A DNA stretch of 64,000 nt from Nyssa sinensis (GCA_008638375.1 CM018052.1:6369506-6433505); one strand, 5' to 3'. Positions 46,150 to 57,661 are shown, numbered from the stretch's first letter. Notes: generated by a model not told the origin, from the letters alone. Made by a program: numbers and translations.

Positions 46150-46290
46150 CCATGACTCCCTTTACTGACCTTCCCCGACGGCATGAGTACCCACGTATGT
46201 CTCACTTTACGGACCTTCCCCGACGGCTTGAGTAACCACGTATGACTCACTTTACGGACCTTCCCCGAAGGCATGAGTACCCACATATGC
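46150..46290. repeat. 46-bp minisatellite, 3 copies
   Basis: GACCTTCCCCGACGGCATGA-type units start near 46167, 46212 and 46257. The 70-residue frame across it is an artefact. Confidence 0.9.
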
Positions 46291-47360
46291 ATAGCACCAA
46301 GTGCTCAACTCACACTATGTTTCCAAGGAATCACACTACGCCAAGATGCTTTAATTTCACCATGCAACAATGCAATCTCATCGAAACCTTTCATCCACAC
46401 ATGAAGCATGCTTTAAACAATAACATTTAAATCACAAAATTCATTCCTCTTATGTATATGCCATACATATTCCACTTAAACACATGTTCAAGTTACACAT
46501 TCTTAATCTGAACAATCTTTAAAAAATATCAATCACACACTGTGCCAACACATGGAATATACACGTAATCATAATCCACATTTATCACTTAACCAAACTT
46601 CCAAGGAAATAACAAGGAACACATGAGCATATAAAAAATCGGATGAATATACAAATCATGAGATCAATATGAAAATCAATCCTAAACTTAATCCTATTCC
46701 TTACTTAGCAAAATATCATACTTGATGGGTTTGTCTCAACCCTAGGAAGTTGTGCTCATGGTGTAGCTGAACTAAACAGTAAGAATGTAGAAAGTCAGAC
46801 ACCTTCTCCTTTCCTTTCAGTGTCCCTAAAATCATGAAATATAACTCAGTCCATTTGCTACTTGAATTATGCTATTCATCAAGTTTTATGTCTTTATTTC
46901 ATGAGTTTCTATTTTGCTAAGATAGATTCTACCATTGAGTCTAGGATGTCGAACAAAGTCGGTTTAGGTTTTCGCGAAATTCAATTTGGATATCTGGGCT
47001 AAAAAGTGCAAAACGGTCATTTTACACTTTTACGGGTTCTTACATCCCAAGGCCTCTTCTCACAAATTAGACTCCACGTTTGAGTTCAGAATGCTCGAAA
47101 TAATAAAAATTCGCTATTTGTTTATTTTAATTGGAGTTCGTTTGACTGCTTTTTAACTCAGGGGCATTTTGGTAATTTTTAATGTTCCTACGGGTCTTTT
47201 ATTTTTTCAGAACCTCGCCTCATGTCACGGACCTCACTGTTGGATTCAGAACTATCGAGATAGTCAAAATACACTAATGACTTGTCTCATTTAGACTCCG
47301 GGCTATTTCGGGATATTTAATTTAATTAAAACAATTTAATTAAATTAAATTATTAAGTAT

Positions 47361-47383
47361 AATATATATATATATATATATAT
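47361..47383. repeat. (AT)n microsatellite
   Basis: Eleven AT units in the E4 left LTR. Confidence 0.9.
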
Positions 47384-47889
47384 TTGGTGCGGTTTGTTAA
47401 CACGGGATTGTCCCGTCCCCTTGGTTCACACGTGCCCTTCTATCCGTTTGGTCCCTGTTTCGAATCTCAAGGGCCGCCACTGTGCACGCCCCTTTTTATT
47501 TTCCAATTCGTTTAAAAACCAAACGGCGGATAAGTCTTCTAATCGAGGATACGATATCCTCGCTCCAACCAACCCCCAATTTAATTTCTTAGCTCTGTCA
47601 CCAAATGCCCCCCTTCCCTTTCAATTTAAAATTGTTAGTTTAAAACGCCACCATATCGTCCCTACCCAACACTAAACAACGTCACCTCTTAACCACTATT
47701 CATTACCATCTCGACATTCCGGTGGAGCAGCCCTAGGGTTCCATCACCATCTTCGGCGACGGCGACCCAATTTCAACCAAGTTTTAATGTCTTTCAAATG
47801 TGGTTTTCTTTAGTTTTTCCCAAGGATCCTATATCTAACCTTTGTTTTTGATTTAGTTTACCAGATCCTCACGAATAGAGAGATTTACG

Positions 47890-47894
47890 TCTCT
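47890..47894. repeat. Target duplication TCTCT (left of E5)
   Basis: Exact match with 52033-52037. Confidence 0.9.
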
Positions 47895-48150
47895 TGTAAT
47901 ATCCCGACCCGGGATGTCGGGTCATATGACACGCATTACGAGGCAATGAAAAAAATTGTGTAAAGGTTTTTATACTTAAGAGAAAAATTAATTAATTAAA
48001 TAATTAATTAATTTAAAATATGAGAATATATTTAATTATTAAAATTAAATTCAAATAAACACACATATACACATTATGGTGTATTGTGTGTGTATGTTAT
48101 CAAGTGTATATAAATATGTATATGTATATCGATATATACATGAACACAAG

Positions 48151-48153
<3 letters not shown>

Positions 48154-48183
<30 letters not shown>
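48154..48183. repeat. (AT)n microsatellite
   Basis: Fifteen AT units in E5; part of the TATA-rich block before the (AG)n tract. Confidence 0.9.
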
Positions 48184-48185
<2 letters not shown>

Positions 48186-48469
48186 TTAAAGTGTGAACAG
48201 TGCAGTGTGTGAGTATGTGTCGGCTATACATGTGTGTGTGTGTCTTGGTGTTGGTGTGAGAACATATATAATATACATATATATATACATGGAGACAAGG
48301 AGGTATGGTGGGAAGTGAGGGGAGGTAAGGCTTGATTTGAAAGAGGAATGGGAGAAGGGATGACCCAAAATCTGGGAGGTATGGCTGTTGATTGTGATGG
48401 GGTATGGGAGTGAGAGAAATATACATATATACATATATGATATATACACACCCATGACACACGGACAGA

Positions 48470-48544
<75 letters not shown>

Positions 48545-48608
48545 AGAGAGCTCGGAAGAGGAGAAAGGAGAATCAGGGCAAGGGGAAGGGAGAAAATAGT
48601 GAGAAAAG
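48470..48608 (+). other. Predicted purine-rich LTR exon 1 with (AG)n, donor at its end (E5)
   Basis: Pure (AG)n at 48481-48538 followed by GGAAGAGGAGAAAGGAGAATC-like purines and the donor GAAAAG|GTAAGAAAT (GT 48609-48610). E1 has a shorter GA run (30361-30375) at the matching place, then a donor. The start is only guessed from TATATACACA near 48440. The open frame through the GA repeat is compositional. Confidence 0.45.
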
Positions 48609-49539
48609 GTAAGAAATATTCAAAATTTTAATGTTTCTCTCTCTAGAATTTTGATGTATTAGGAACTGTTTTTGAATTATGCATACACATACGATGATAG
48701 ATATATGTTTATGAGTTTGTCAAGCATGATTTTAGACTTTGAAAATGACCAAAAAACAGTAAATCCATGAAAACTGCCATTGATGACCTTGCTATAGCAG
48801 GTCTGATTTTCATCACAACCAAACTAAGTCTGGCTTATCCAGACTTCACCCCAAAACTCGTTTTAAAGGCCAAAATGTGAAACCCCATGAAGAGGGGATC
48901 AAAGCAAGACTAACCCTATGAAAATTTATTGAGAAATGAAGGTGAACGGTCGAGTTATAGGTCTTGTTATCACAACTTGGACCGAGCATTTGAGCCATAT
49001 TCGAAGCCCTAAATCGATACTAAAACACGTTTAGGGGTCTTAGGAAATGATTGGAAAGGAAAGTAGAAGAAATGGAATTTTACAATGCTACGAAATTGAC
49101 TGCAAAAAAATTAGGGTTTACTTTGAACAGTGTCGACTTCGTGGGGAAGATGACACTGTTCGGGTCGGACCCTGGGTCGATTACGGGTCTAGGTTAAATC
49201 CGGATCCAACGGGTTATGGGGTTATTTAAACGGTGACGTTTGGAGGTTTGAATATTTTAATTTTTAAAACATTTAGGGCTGACGTCAGCATTATGTCAAA
49301 AACTGACCAGACCGGTTGGTTTACAATCAGACCGGACCGGTTCACTTAAACCTCAACCGAACCCATTGGTTTTCTGTTTTAAATTAAATCTAATGAACCA
49401 GAACTTTTCTTATTTACGGATTGACCCCAAAACTATGAGAAATCCCACTGTGGCCTACCTGATGAAAATTTTATGCAATTAGGCCCCTAGAAAAAATAAT
49501 TAAATAATTAATTTAATTATTTAATAAATAAAACAAAAT

Positions 49540-50070
49540 TGCTATTTTGCCCCTAGGTCATATATGAAGCAGATGAAGTCTAAATTAAACATATGAATAG
49601 TGTATCCTTACTATTTTGGATATTCTGAAGCTAATGGTAGGGTCCATTGTACAAGACAGGGCCCGAAAAATAAAGACACGTAAAGGGATAAATGACTAAA
49701 ATACCCTTTGACCAAAATTTACAAGCTATTAGTGTACTCTTACTATCTCGGACCTTCTGAGTCCAATGGTGAGGTCCACTACACGAGACGAGGTCTCAAA
49801 AAATTTGAGACCCGTAAAAATGCTAAAATGACCAAATCACCCTTGGTACCCCTAAAGCCAAAATGAAACCAGAGAAGGTCTAAATTGATTTTCTTCGACC
49901 TTCCGGACTCAATAATAGAGTCCAAATTACAAAACAAAGTACAGAAAAATGAGACATGTAAAACGGTAAATGACCATTTTGCCCTTTTCATACAAAAGTC
50001 TGAATTAAATTCTAGGAAAGCCTAAACCGACTTTCTTCAACGCTCCGGACTCAATGGTAGAGCCTATTTG
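49540..50070 (+). repeat. GGACC-hairpin modules in E5
   Basis: About four units of 130-145 bp, each with GACTCAATGGTRGAGTCC-like inverted words (49627, 49757, 49905, 50047) and an 'AAATGACCATTTTGCCC' word. Sense-strand counterpart of the modules in E1, E2, E3 and E6. Confidence 0.75.
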
Positions 50071-50451
50071 ACCAAAAGAGATGTCAAAAATAAAGAGACA
50101 TAAAATTTGTTGAATAGCATCTCTCAAATGACTATAAATTAAAGTAATGCCAAAGTACTAATCTAAGGCGTATACGAGAAAATGAATTACAAAGAGACCC
50201 GACACGACACGTAAATATGTGAAGTAAATAAATTTAAATTAAAGTTAATGGAGCTACCATAAGAGTATAAATTAAAATGAATTTAATTTCTAACACATTA
50301 AACTGTGTCATAGGTTAAGAGTACGAGTTAAGTTCATATGAAATTATGAAATCGTTTTAGGATCTAATACGATTTAAGCATAAGTTAAGGAATATCGAGA
50401 TGATATTACAATGAATGTGAAGTTGATGAGATGTTTACGAATTGTTCTTAG

Positions 50452-50514
50452 GAACTATAAGGAAAGTGGGAAAGCGTAATTTTAGCACTAACCCTAAAGG
50501 ACCAAGGTGAGTAA
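50452..50514 (+). other. Predicted LTR exon 2 with donor (E5)
   Basis: Acceptor GAATTGTTCTTAG|GAACTAT (AG 50450-50451), 55-nt exon (50452-50506), donor CCAAG|GTGAGTAACC (50507-50514). Confidence 0.65.
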
Positions 50515-51189
50515 CCCTGTATTTGAAGTGGAGATTTAACTCCATGGATTGAAAAGGTTTTAAGTTCAAAAGATACGAAGCATTTAAATTCCAAGTTCAG
50601 TATATTACATGATCTCTGTTTTAAATTATTTTTGTTCTTACAAACCCTATTGTGACATGCTTAGTAAATGTTTTCCTTATAGTTTTCTCAAAAATGTGTT
50701 TCCAGGATGTCTAAGTTAAAATACAAATCTTGTTAAATATTCAGAGTTTGCCTATTTCAGTTATACGAATGTTTATCATGAAGTTATGAATGTTATGTTT
50801 TAAAGTACTCACGAGAAATATCTATTTGACATACTCATATGTTAAATGTATTTGAAATGCAAGATAAATAATAAGCACATAGGTAGTGTTGTAGGTTGTA
50901 CGGAACTCAACAGACCTATCATGTGCATCATCACATAGGTAGTGAGTAGGGTTGTATGGAACCCCGCGGATCTATCATGCGAAATGCCCGGTAGCAGGAT
51001 CTAATCCCCTAGGCAAATGAGATATCTCCACGTATACGTAAAATGGGACTCTAGTTCGAAACAGATTCCAAGAGTTAAAGTGAGAAGAAGAGATATTTGA
51101 AAATGGAAGCAGGATTTACCCTCATTTTCAATATGCATATGTTTTGAGTTTTATATACTCTATTTAAGAAATACACGTTATGTTATATG

Positions 51190-51460
51190 TTTTGAAGTTT
51201 ATATGAAGAAGTATATGTTAACTTGAATACTTTTAAATGTTTCAAAGCTATCTGTTTTATGAAATGCATATGTTTTGAGTTATATACTCTATTTGACGAA
51301 GTACGAGTTTAGCTTGAATATTTTTAATGTTTCAAAGCTATCTGTTTTATGAAATGCATATGTTTTGAGTTATATACACTATTTGGCGAAGTACGAGTTT
51401 AACTTGAATACTTTAAATGTTTCGAAGCTATCTGTTTTAAGAAATGCATATGTTCTATGT
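51190..51460. repeat. ~90-bp minisatellite, 3 copies, in E5
   Basis: TTTCAAAGCTATCTGTTTTA then TGAAATGCATATGTTTTGAG units start near 51239, 51331 and 51420, with the flanking ATATACTCTATTTGACGAAG. Inside the proposed intron 2. Confidence 0.9.
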
Positions 51461-51571
51461 TTAAGTATATGAGCAATTGGCAGTGAATGTTTTACAAACT
51501 CTTATGTACAAAAAACCGCCGCTAATTGAAAACCCCACGACGAATACTGGAATTGCTCACAAGCTTAGATT

Positions 51572-51606
51572 AGCTTACCCGTACTTTGTTCGGATCCCCC
51601 TTTCAG
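51572..51606 (+). other. Predicted branch site and 3' splice site (E5)
   Basis: AGCTTAC (branch A 51577), pyrimidine-rich GGATCCCCCTTTCAG|GTGATTAG (AG 51605-51606), 29 nt apart. Confidence 0.65.
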
Positions 51607-52032
51607 GTGATTAGCAGCAGTCTTGACTTGAGGATGATGATGATGAATCCACTATTTTTGGAAGTTATGTTCAAGTGGTTTTTGTCTAGTACTACGAACA
51701 TTAAGTATGAAATTTTGTATTAGTAAAATAGTACCCTGTTATGTATAAGCCCCACTGGGCAATTAAACATGTATCTATTATAAAAGCCTTTAAGTTTTTA
51801 GCTATGCTCTGAATGTATGATCATGTGTACCATTGTGAATAGCGGCAGTATCGGACGGATGTGCAAATTTTAAAATGAGAAAAGAAAAGAAAAAGTTTTT
51901 CACGCTTCCGCAACCAAATGAGGCACATCTATTTGATACCTCTGCAGATTCGAGCCTTGTCCCGAGGCTTTCGGGTCTTGGGGCGGCGGTCGCGACTCGA
52001 GATTCGCACAGGGTGGGTTTCGGGTCGTGACA

Positions 52033-52037
52033 TCTCT
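52033..52037. repeat. Target duplication TCTCT (right of E5)
   Basis: Exact match with 47890-47894. Confidence 0.9.
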
Positions 52038-53391
52038 GGCCGACTTTCCGGCCAACCCATTTCATGGAATTTTCTTCACTGTTTCAAGCCCAAATCACTT
52101 TCATTTGCTTTCTGCATCTTATTGGATTAGATCTAGGCCATTTAGATTAAGTTTTATACATAAAATACCAGAAATCCAAATTTTGTACACAACCTGTAAC
52201 TACCTTTTTCTCTCTTGTTTTTGAACCATTTAAACTGATTCTTTTTGTAAACTAATCCACATTTCATGCTTTACATGACTCTATGAATCAAACCAAACAC
52301 CATGCTTTTAAAATTTAAAAACAGAAACTAACTATCACTCACCTCTTTCTGATTTTTCCTTGTTACAGGTCTCTCTCTTCCTTCTAAGCTTCTCCCTTTT
52401 TCTAACTTCTGAATCTCTCTATGGTCCTCTCAGTCTCCCCGTAATGCTTACAGCCTGCCTATCTATCCTTTCCTTCTAATTTTTCCACTCAACGCACATA
52501 TCCATATACACACATCACGTCACAGCCCATACCACTCCCTCTCTTGGTTCTCCCCTTTTTCTCTCTCTTCCCACACCCCTTTCTGACTTCTCTTCCTAAT
52601 TTCTTTCTTCTCTTCCTGATTTGCAATAAATGCTTGCTTGCATTTGGGTTTACATATATGTATATTATATTACACACACACACCCACTTGCGCACACACA
52701 CATGGCTGTACACACACTAGCAGCAGGTCCCCTTCCCATCACTCCTCTCAAATCAGCCCACTTGTGGCTGCTTTTTATGTATGTATGCATATGTATCTCT
52801 TTATATGTATATTATATTTTTATATATATATACATACATATATATGCACATCATGCATGTAGTATACACACACTCATCCACATATTTGAACACACACTCA
52901 CTCCCATGGATGTATACATGCGGCCTGCATTCAATACACACACACACACATATATATATGGATACATATGTATATATATATATATACTTTTACATTTATA
53001 GTTAATAAAAATACATAACCTCACATATATATTCAAAATGCGTATATACTCGTTTCTGATTTTACGTTCATACATTGGTATTAAATGGACTATGCTTAGG
53101 TGTGTACGTATGCATGCGTGAAAATACGTATGTGCACGTATTACGAGGTTCAGTTCTGGGCTGTTTGGGCGTTGCCCGTACTAACTACACAAAATAAATT
53201 GTTCATATTCCAAAATTTGTTCAGTTCATATGAAATCATGATATAGAGCTTTAACAACTCGGGTTACAATTGGTATTGCATTACTGTACCGGTCTACCTC
53301 GGTTCACGTGCTATCCCGGGTTAGGGTATTTCAACTAGTACTTTACTATTTTAAAAATGAAAAATTTATTCTCAATTTTCGGGTCTCTACA

Positions 53392-53410
53392 TCCTTCCCC
53401 CCTTAAAGAA
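53392..53410 (-). other. Polypurine tract of E4 (complement)
   Basis: TCCTTCCCCCCTTAAAG on the plus strand; the complement CTTTAAGGGGGGAAGGA precedes the 3' LTR. The adjoining AAATTTTGGGATGAAATTTC is the usual chromovirus polyprotein end (FWDEIS-like). Confidence 0.8.
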
Positions 53411-54044
53411 ATTTCATCCCAAAATTTAAAATATGTATCTCTTTGACAAAATTAATAAAAGATCAATACAAAATGCATTGTAACATGGAGAGGTGCAACC
53501 TTAACCATGGATCATTCACCTCTCCCTCAGCTAGGCGATGTGGAATGCATTACCTTCTCCCATTACCCTCTCCCCCCAAAGGAACCTTGTCCACTTGGAC
53601 GAGCGAGTGGGCGGGCGGGTAGCAGTGGTGCAGATATCTCCACACTCCCTGCTAGGGTCTGATTCTAATCCCATCTGTAACGGCCCACTCCACATGGCCC
53701 AACACATATTGAAATCCTCAAAATTTGTTGGCTTATCAACGCCAGTCTTTCAATTCCACTCAAACATCATGGCCCACCTCAATAGTTCAACACAATAAAA
53801 TACTTAATGCTCACAATGACACCCCAAGGCCTCACACATGTGCTGTCCATCTAACTAACCTAAATTCCAGCTATGAAATCGCCTAGTAATTTATCACCAT
53901 GTTATCCATACATCACTTGCACTTCAATACATTTCAATAGCCCACTATTCTCCAAGTACTATAATCATCCATAAGGCATCAACAATAAAATGTTAAAGTA
54001 AAGCCATCATCATTCACCTTAGTCTATATATACCCGAGGCTAAG
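53411..54044. mobile_element. E4 interior, left part, with a fragment of a short LTR-like repeat
   Basis: 53488-53700 resembles the right-edge unit (63263-63508): GATGTGG-ATGCATTACC, CATTACCCTCTCCCCCCA, GGTCTGATTCTAATCCCATC then TGTAACGGCCCACTCCACATGG. No credible protein; the 86-residue frame at 53538-53798 lies in the repeat. Confidence 0.6.
54040..54044. repeat. Target duplication CTAAG (left of E6)
   Basis: Exact match with 57657-57661. Confidence 0.9.
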
Positions 54045-54470
54045 TGTCACGACTCGAAACCCACCCTGTATGGATTAAGGGAATCGCGACCGCCGCCCTT
54101 CGGCCCGAAGGCCTTAGGGCAAGGCTCACATAAGCGACAATATCGGATGGCGGTGCGGCCTGTGGTTGCGGAAGAGTGAAAAAAAAACTTTTTCTTTTCT
54201 TTTTAAAATCTGTCGCACATCCATCCGGTACTGCCGCTCTTCATAGCGGTACACATATTAATAATAATCAGAGCATACTAAAAACTTAAAGTGTTATACA
54301 TAGTACATATCTGAATGCCTCAAGGGCTTAAGTACATGTTGTCCAAAATCTATTATACTTCAAAATTCAACCATCTACGGGTCCTTAGTACTTCCAAAAA
54401 GTCCTTGATCATATTAAAGCCACTAGTCGTCATCCCCAAATGGAGCAAGGCTCCCATTCATCATCGTTAC

Positions 54471-54500
54471 CTGAAAAAAATTTAGGGAATGGGGTGAGCT
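54471..54500 (-). other. Predicted 3' splice site and branch site (E6)
   Basis: Minus strand: AGCTCAC (branch A 54495), then CCTAAATTTTTTTCAG|GTAACG (AG 54471-54472), 24 nt apart: a textbook-looking plant acceptor. Confidence 0.7.
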
Positions 54501-55315
54501 TCGAAAAGCCCAATGAGTAATTCCTGCATCTGTCATGGGTTTTCAATTGGCAGTGGTTTCACACACGAGAGTTTATAAAATGTACACTACCAATTGTTCG
54601 TACATTTTAAACATAGAGTACATGCACTTTTCATAACGGATAGCTTTGAAACATTTGAAGTATTCAAGGCTAAACATTCATTTCTTTAAATAGAGCGTAA
54701 GCATTTCAAAACATATAAACATGCATAATAAAATGGGGGTAAAAACCTGCTTCCATTTCCAAAAGCATTTGTCATATTTTCACTTTCATTAGTGGAATCT
54801 GTTTCGAACCAGACTCCCATTTTACGTATACGTGGAGATATCTCATTGCCTGTGGGATTAGATCCTGCTACCAGGCATTCCACATGACAGGTCAAGTGAG
54901 TTCCGAAGATACCCAAAATCTTGACTATGTGGCATTTCACATGACAGGTCAATTGAGTTCTGAAGATACTCAAAATCCTAACTATGTGCTTATTATTATC
55001 TTGCAAAACATTTGTCATATGGCTTCTTTAAATAAATACTTTTCAAGAGTATTTAAAATATGATGTTCATGACTTCATAATAAAATCTTCACATATTTAG
55101 AACAAGAAACTCCAGAATATGTAGACATGTTAAATACTTTTAAAGAAGACAGTAGTAGAAATCATTCATTGAGCATGTCACAATACGATTTATATGAACA
55201 GAATATTTAAAACAGGAATCAGAAAATAGGGAATTTAACATTCAATGCTTTAGACATTTTGAAGTTTAAAACATCTTCAAACCCGTGGAATTAAATCTCC
55301 ACTTCAAATGCAAGA

Positions 55316-55377
55316 TTACTCACCTTGATTCCCTGGGTTTGTACTATTGGTGGGCCTTTCCCCTCCCTTTGTAGCCC
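55316..55377 (-). other. Predicted LTR exon 2 with donor (E6)
   Basis: Minus strand: acceptor TGATTTTCTTAG|GGGC (AG 55378-55379), 54-nt exon (55324-55377), donor TCAAG|GTGAGTAATC (55316-55323). Confidence 0.65.
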
Positions 55378-55567
55378 CTAAGAAAATCATAAGGAACTCA
55401 TCAACTTCACATTTACCTTAAATTATTACTTATTCATGCTCTTTCATTAAATTTTAGGCCGACATATCCTAACTTCCAAGGATTGGTCTTACCGGTCAAC
55501 TCGTGGTGACTTAATGAGTTCTATTTTTCACGTGACTTTTTTTTTTCAGTACCTAATTTGGTGTTAT

Positions 55568-55870
55568 GGACCTCACCGTTGGATTCGGAATGTCAAAGAA
55601 AGTCAATTTAGACCCTCTTAGCTTTTTATTTGGCTTTGGGTACCTTAGGGGTATTTTGGTCATTTCACGTGTCATATTTTTTGGAGTCCCGTCTCATGAA
55701 TCAGACCCCACTGTTGATCTCAGAAGGCCCAAGAAAATAAGAATACACTAATAACTTGTCTTATTTGGACATCGGCCACATTAGGGATAATTTGGTAATT
55801 TACACTTTATCGTGTCCTAATTTTTTGGGGTCTCGTCTCATGAAACGGACCCCACCGTTGGGTCCAGAAC
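55568..55870 (-). repeat. GGACC-hairpin array in E6, ~140-bp units
   Basis: Units at 55568, 55704 and 55847. The last, GGACCCCACCGTTGGGTCC, is a perfect 6-bp-stem hairpin (GGACCC/GGGTCC). Each is followed by GTCCAAAATA-like and TTTGGTAATTT-like words. Confidence 0.8.
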
Positions 55871-56241
55871 GTCCAAAATAGTTAAAATACACTATTCATT
55901 TACTTTATTCGGACCCCGTTTGACTTGTTTGAGGACTAGGGGCAATTTCGTAATTTTTATTATTTAAATATTATTAAATTAATATTAATTTAATTTAGCT
56001 TGGGCCACAGTAGAATTTCATAGAAGTTTTGGGGTCAAATTACAATTTCCCTAACTTCCAGACTGAACCAGTGGGTTCAGCTACATTGGAACTGAACCGG
56101 TCCAGTTTTAGCTGAACCAGCCGGTTTGGTTCGGTTAAACACATAAAGCTGACGTCATGATGACGTCAACCCTAATTTTTTAAATTTAAAACCAACCAAA
56201 ATGTCGTCGTTCTAATAATTCGGTGGACTTGGTCTCGTCCT

Positions 56242-56251
56242 GACACGTGTC
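56242..56251. promoter_or_regulatory. 10-bp palindromic G-box GACACGTGTC
   Basis: A perfect palindrome containing CACGTG, next to CGAGTTAGCTCGG. Binding by plant bZIP/bHLH factors is known for CACGTG in general; use here is inferred. Confidence 0.4.
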
Positions 56252-57489
56252 CGAGTTAGCTCGGGTGACTCGATTCAACAGCGAGTCAACTCGGTCGTCT
56301 ACTTCACCAAATTAAACACTGTTGCCCTAATTCTGGGTTCCGTTTTTCTTTAATTTCGTGGATTTTGGTTCGATCATTTGCTACTGTTTTCAACCTAAAG
56401 TGTTTCTGTCATCATAGAGATCATCTTGGCATTCATTTGAGGTCATATAGGTAACCTAAATGCTCGGTTTGAGCCATGTTAGCCGAACTGAATAATTCAG
56501 CCGTAAATCCCCATTTTGAAACCATTTTTAGTGTGGTTTGGTGCGATGTGATCCCTATGGCCAGAGGGTTTGATTCCTATTCTTAAAACCGAGTTTAGGA
56601 CTCTAAAACTGAAACTGGGTTTACATAATAAAACCTGCAACTAACTTTTTAGGAGTCATTTCTTGAGCTTTAATGTCGCGGTTAGTGGTTTAAGACTCCT
56701 AATGAGGTCTAGTTTAAGGCCCAAGACACCAATCTAGGTTTGGTTTAAACTAAATCAGACCTGCAACCACATTTCAGAATTTTATTCCAACTGTAGCTCA
56801 GATTTTCTCTCTCAATTTTTGATAGTTTTCATTCATTTCTGTTGCAATTCAAAGCTTAAATTCTGCACAATAAAATCCTACAATTGCATGCTTTTAATTC
56901 TAAACATAATCCAACGAAATTTAAATGAAATTGATACCTGTTCGGTGGGTTTCTCTCCAAAATTCTCCTTCCTCACTTTTCTGTTTCGTCCCGGTCTCTA
57001 ATTTCTTTCTAAGTTCAATGTTCAGAGACTCCAATATATCTATAGGTTGATAATCTAAGCAACACGTGTGTTGCATGCAGTGTTTGTGTAGCTTGGAATT
57101 GCCACCTGTTGACAGCCTTTGTTGCATGGTGCACACTTCACATGGTGGCCATGCTCCCACACCCCTCCGATGGAAAACAACTGCAAGGCTGTGTCTCCCC
57201 ACTAATTCTCTCTCTAATTGTTTCCTATGTGCTCCCACTGATTTCTGCTCTTTCCTTTACTTAATCCCACTTCCTCTTATTTTATTCTTTAACCCATATA
57301 TATATATATATGTACATATATATAGGTGGCCGTACACATGGCTATGTGTGTATATATATATATATATATACTTGGATATTATATAGTATAGTTACATTAG
57401 TGTACACATCTATATTGTATTTTGTTTTAGTTTAGTTAACTCTCCCAATTTAATCACATTCATTCATGTATATTTTAATCATGTTAATT

Positions 57490-57514
57490 CATATATATAT
57501 ATATATATATATAT
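57490..57514. repeat. (AT)n microsatellite
   Basis: Twelve AT units in E6; further AT runs at 57297-57312 and 57350-57372. Confidence 0.9.
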
Positions 57515-57656
57515 TGGTACATATGTATATATTTGGTTACCTAAAAACAATTTTATATTCATTCTCAATGGAATCAACAGAAACATGTTGGTGATTGCAA
57601 TAAAAATACCGTATAGTCGTCTTCGGTATGGTACTTCGTTGGGTCGGGGTGTTACA

Positions 57657-57661
57657 CTAAG
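57657..57661. repeat. Target duplication CTAAG (right of E6)
   Basis: Exact match with 54040-54044. Confidence 0.9.

Larger units (their letters stand above)
47895..52032 (+). mobile_element. E5: 4.14-kb solo LTR, forward, inside the E4 left LTR
   Basis: TGTAATATCCCGACCC to GGGTTTCGGGTCGTGACA with perfect TCTCT duplications. Best preserved copy for reading the LTR plan in sense: TATA-rich region (about 48420-48450), (AG)n exon-1-like tract, donor AAAAG|GTAAGA (48609), ACCGGTTC stretch (49310-49350), GGACC modules (49620-50060), acceptor (50451), 55-nt exon 2 (50452-50506), donor (50507), ~90-bp minisatellite (51190-51450), branch/acceptor (51572-51606), GC-rich 3' end. No protein-coding frame recognised. 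Confidence 0.9.
45692..53391 (-). mobile_element. 3' LTR of E4 (about 3.56 kb without E5)
   Basis: TGTCACGCTCCGAATTTCC to GGGTCTCTACA. A minisatellite lies at 46150-46290 and GGACC-related modules at 46922, 47068 and 47229. A possible donor AAAGAG|GTGAGTGA lies on the minus strand at 52341-52342. Exon-2-like sequence near 46803-46825 is weaker: acceptor ATGATTTTAG|GG is good, but the donor is GTGTCTGA. So this subfamily has lost or changed the splice signals. Confidence 0.8.
54045..57656 (-). mobile_element. E6: 3.61-kb solo LTR inside the E4 interior
   Basis: TGTCACGACTCGAAACCC to GGGGTGTTACA with perfect CTAAG duplications. Near the start CCTTCGGCCCGAAGG (54097-54111) is an inverted repeat. 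Sense-strand order: donor-1 candidate CAG|GTATC (56937), ACCGGTCC/AACCGGT words (56095-56135), GACACGTGTC (56242-56251), GGACC array (55568-55865), exon 2 (55324-55377), acceptor (54471). No internal protein or primer site. Confidence 0.9.

Noticed and set aside
48388..48612. Arg/Glu repeat frame (RERERE) over the GA tract
   Set aside because: Pure (AG)n microsatellite; treated as part of a purine-rich leader.
52630..53075. Overlapping frames of 70-123 residues rich in Tyr/Ile/His
   Set aside because: AT and CA microsatellite DNA in the E4 LTR; frames overlap on both strands.
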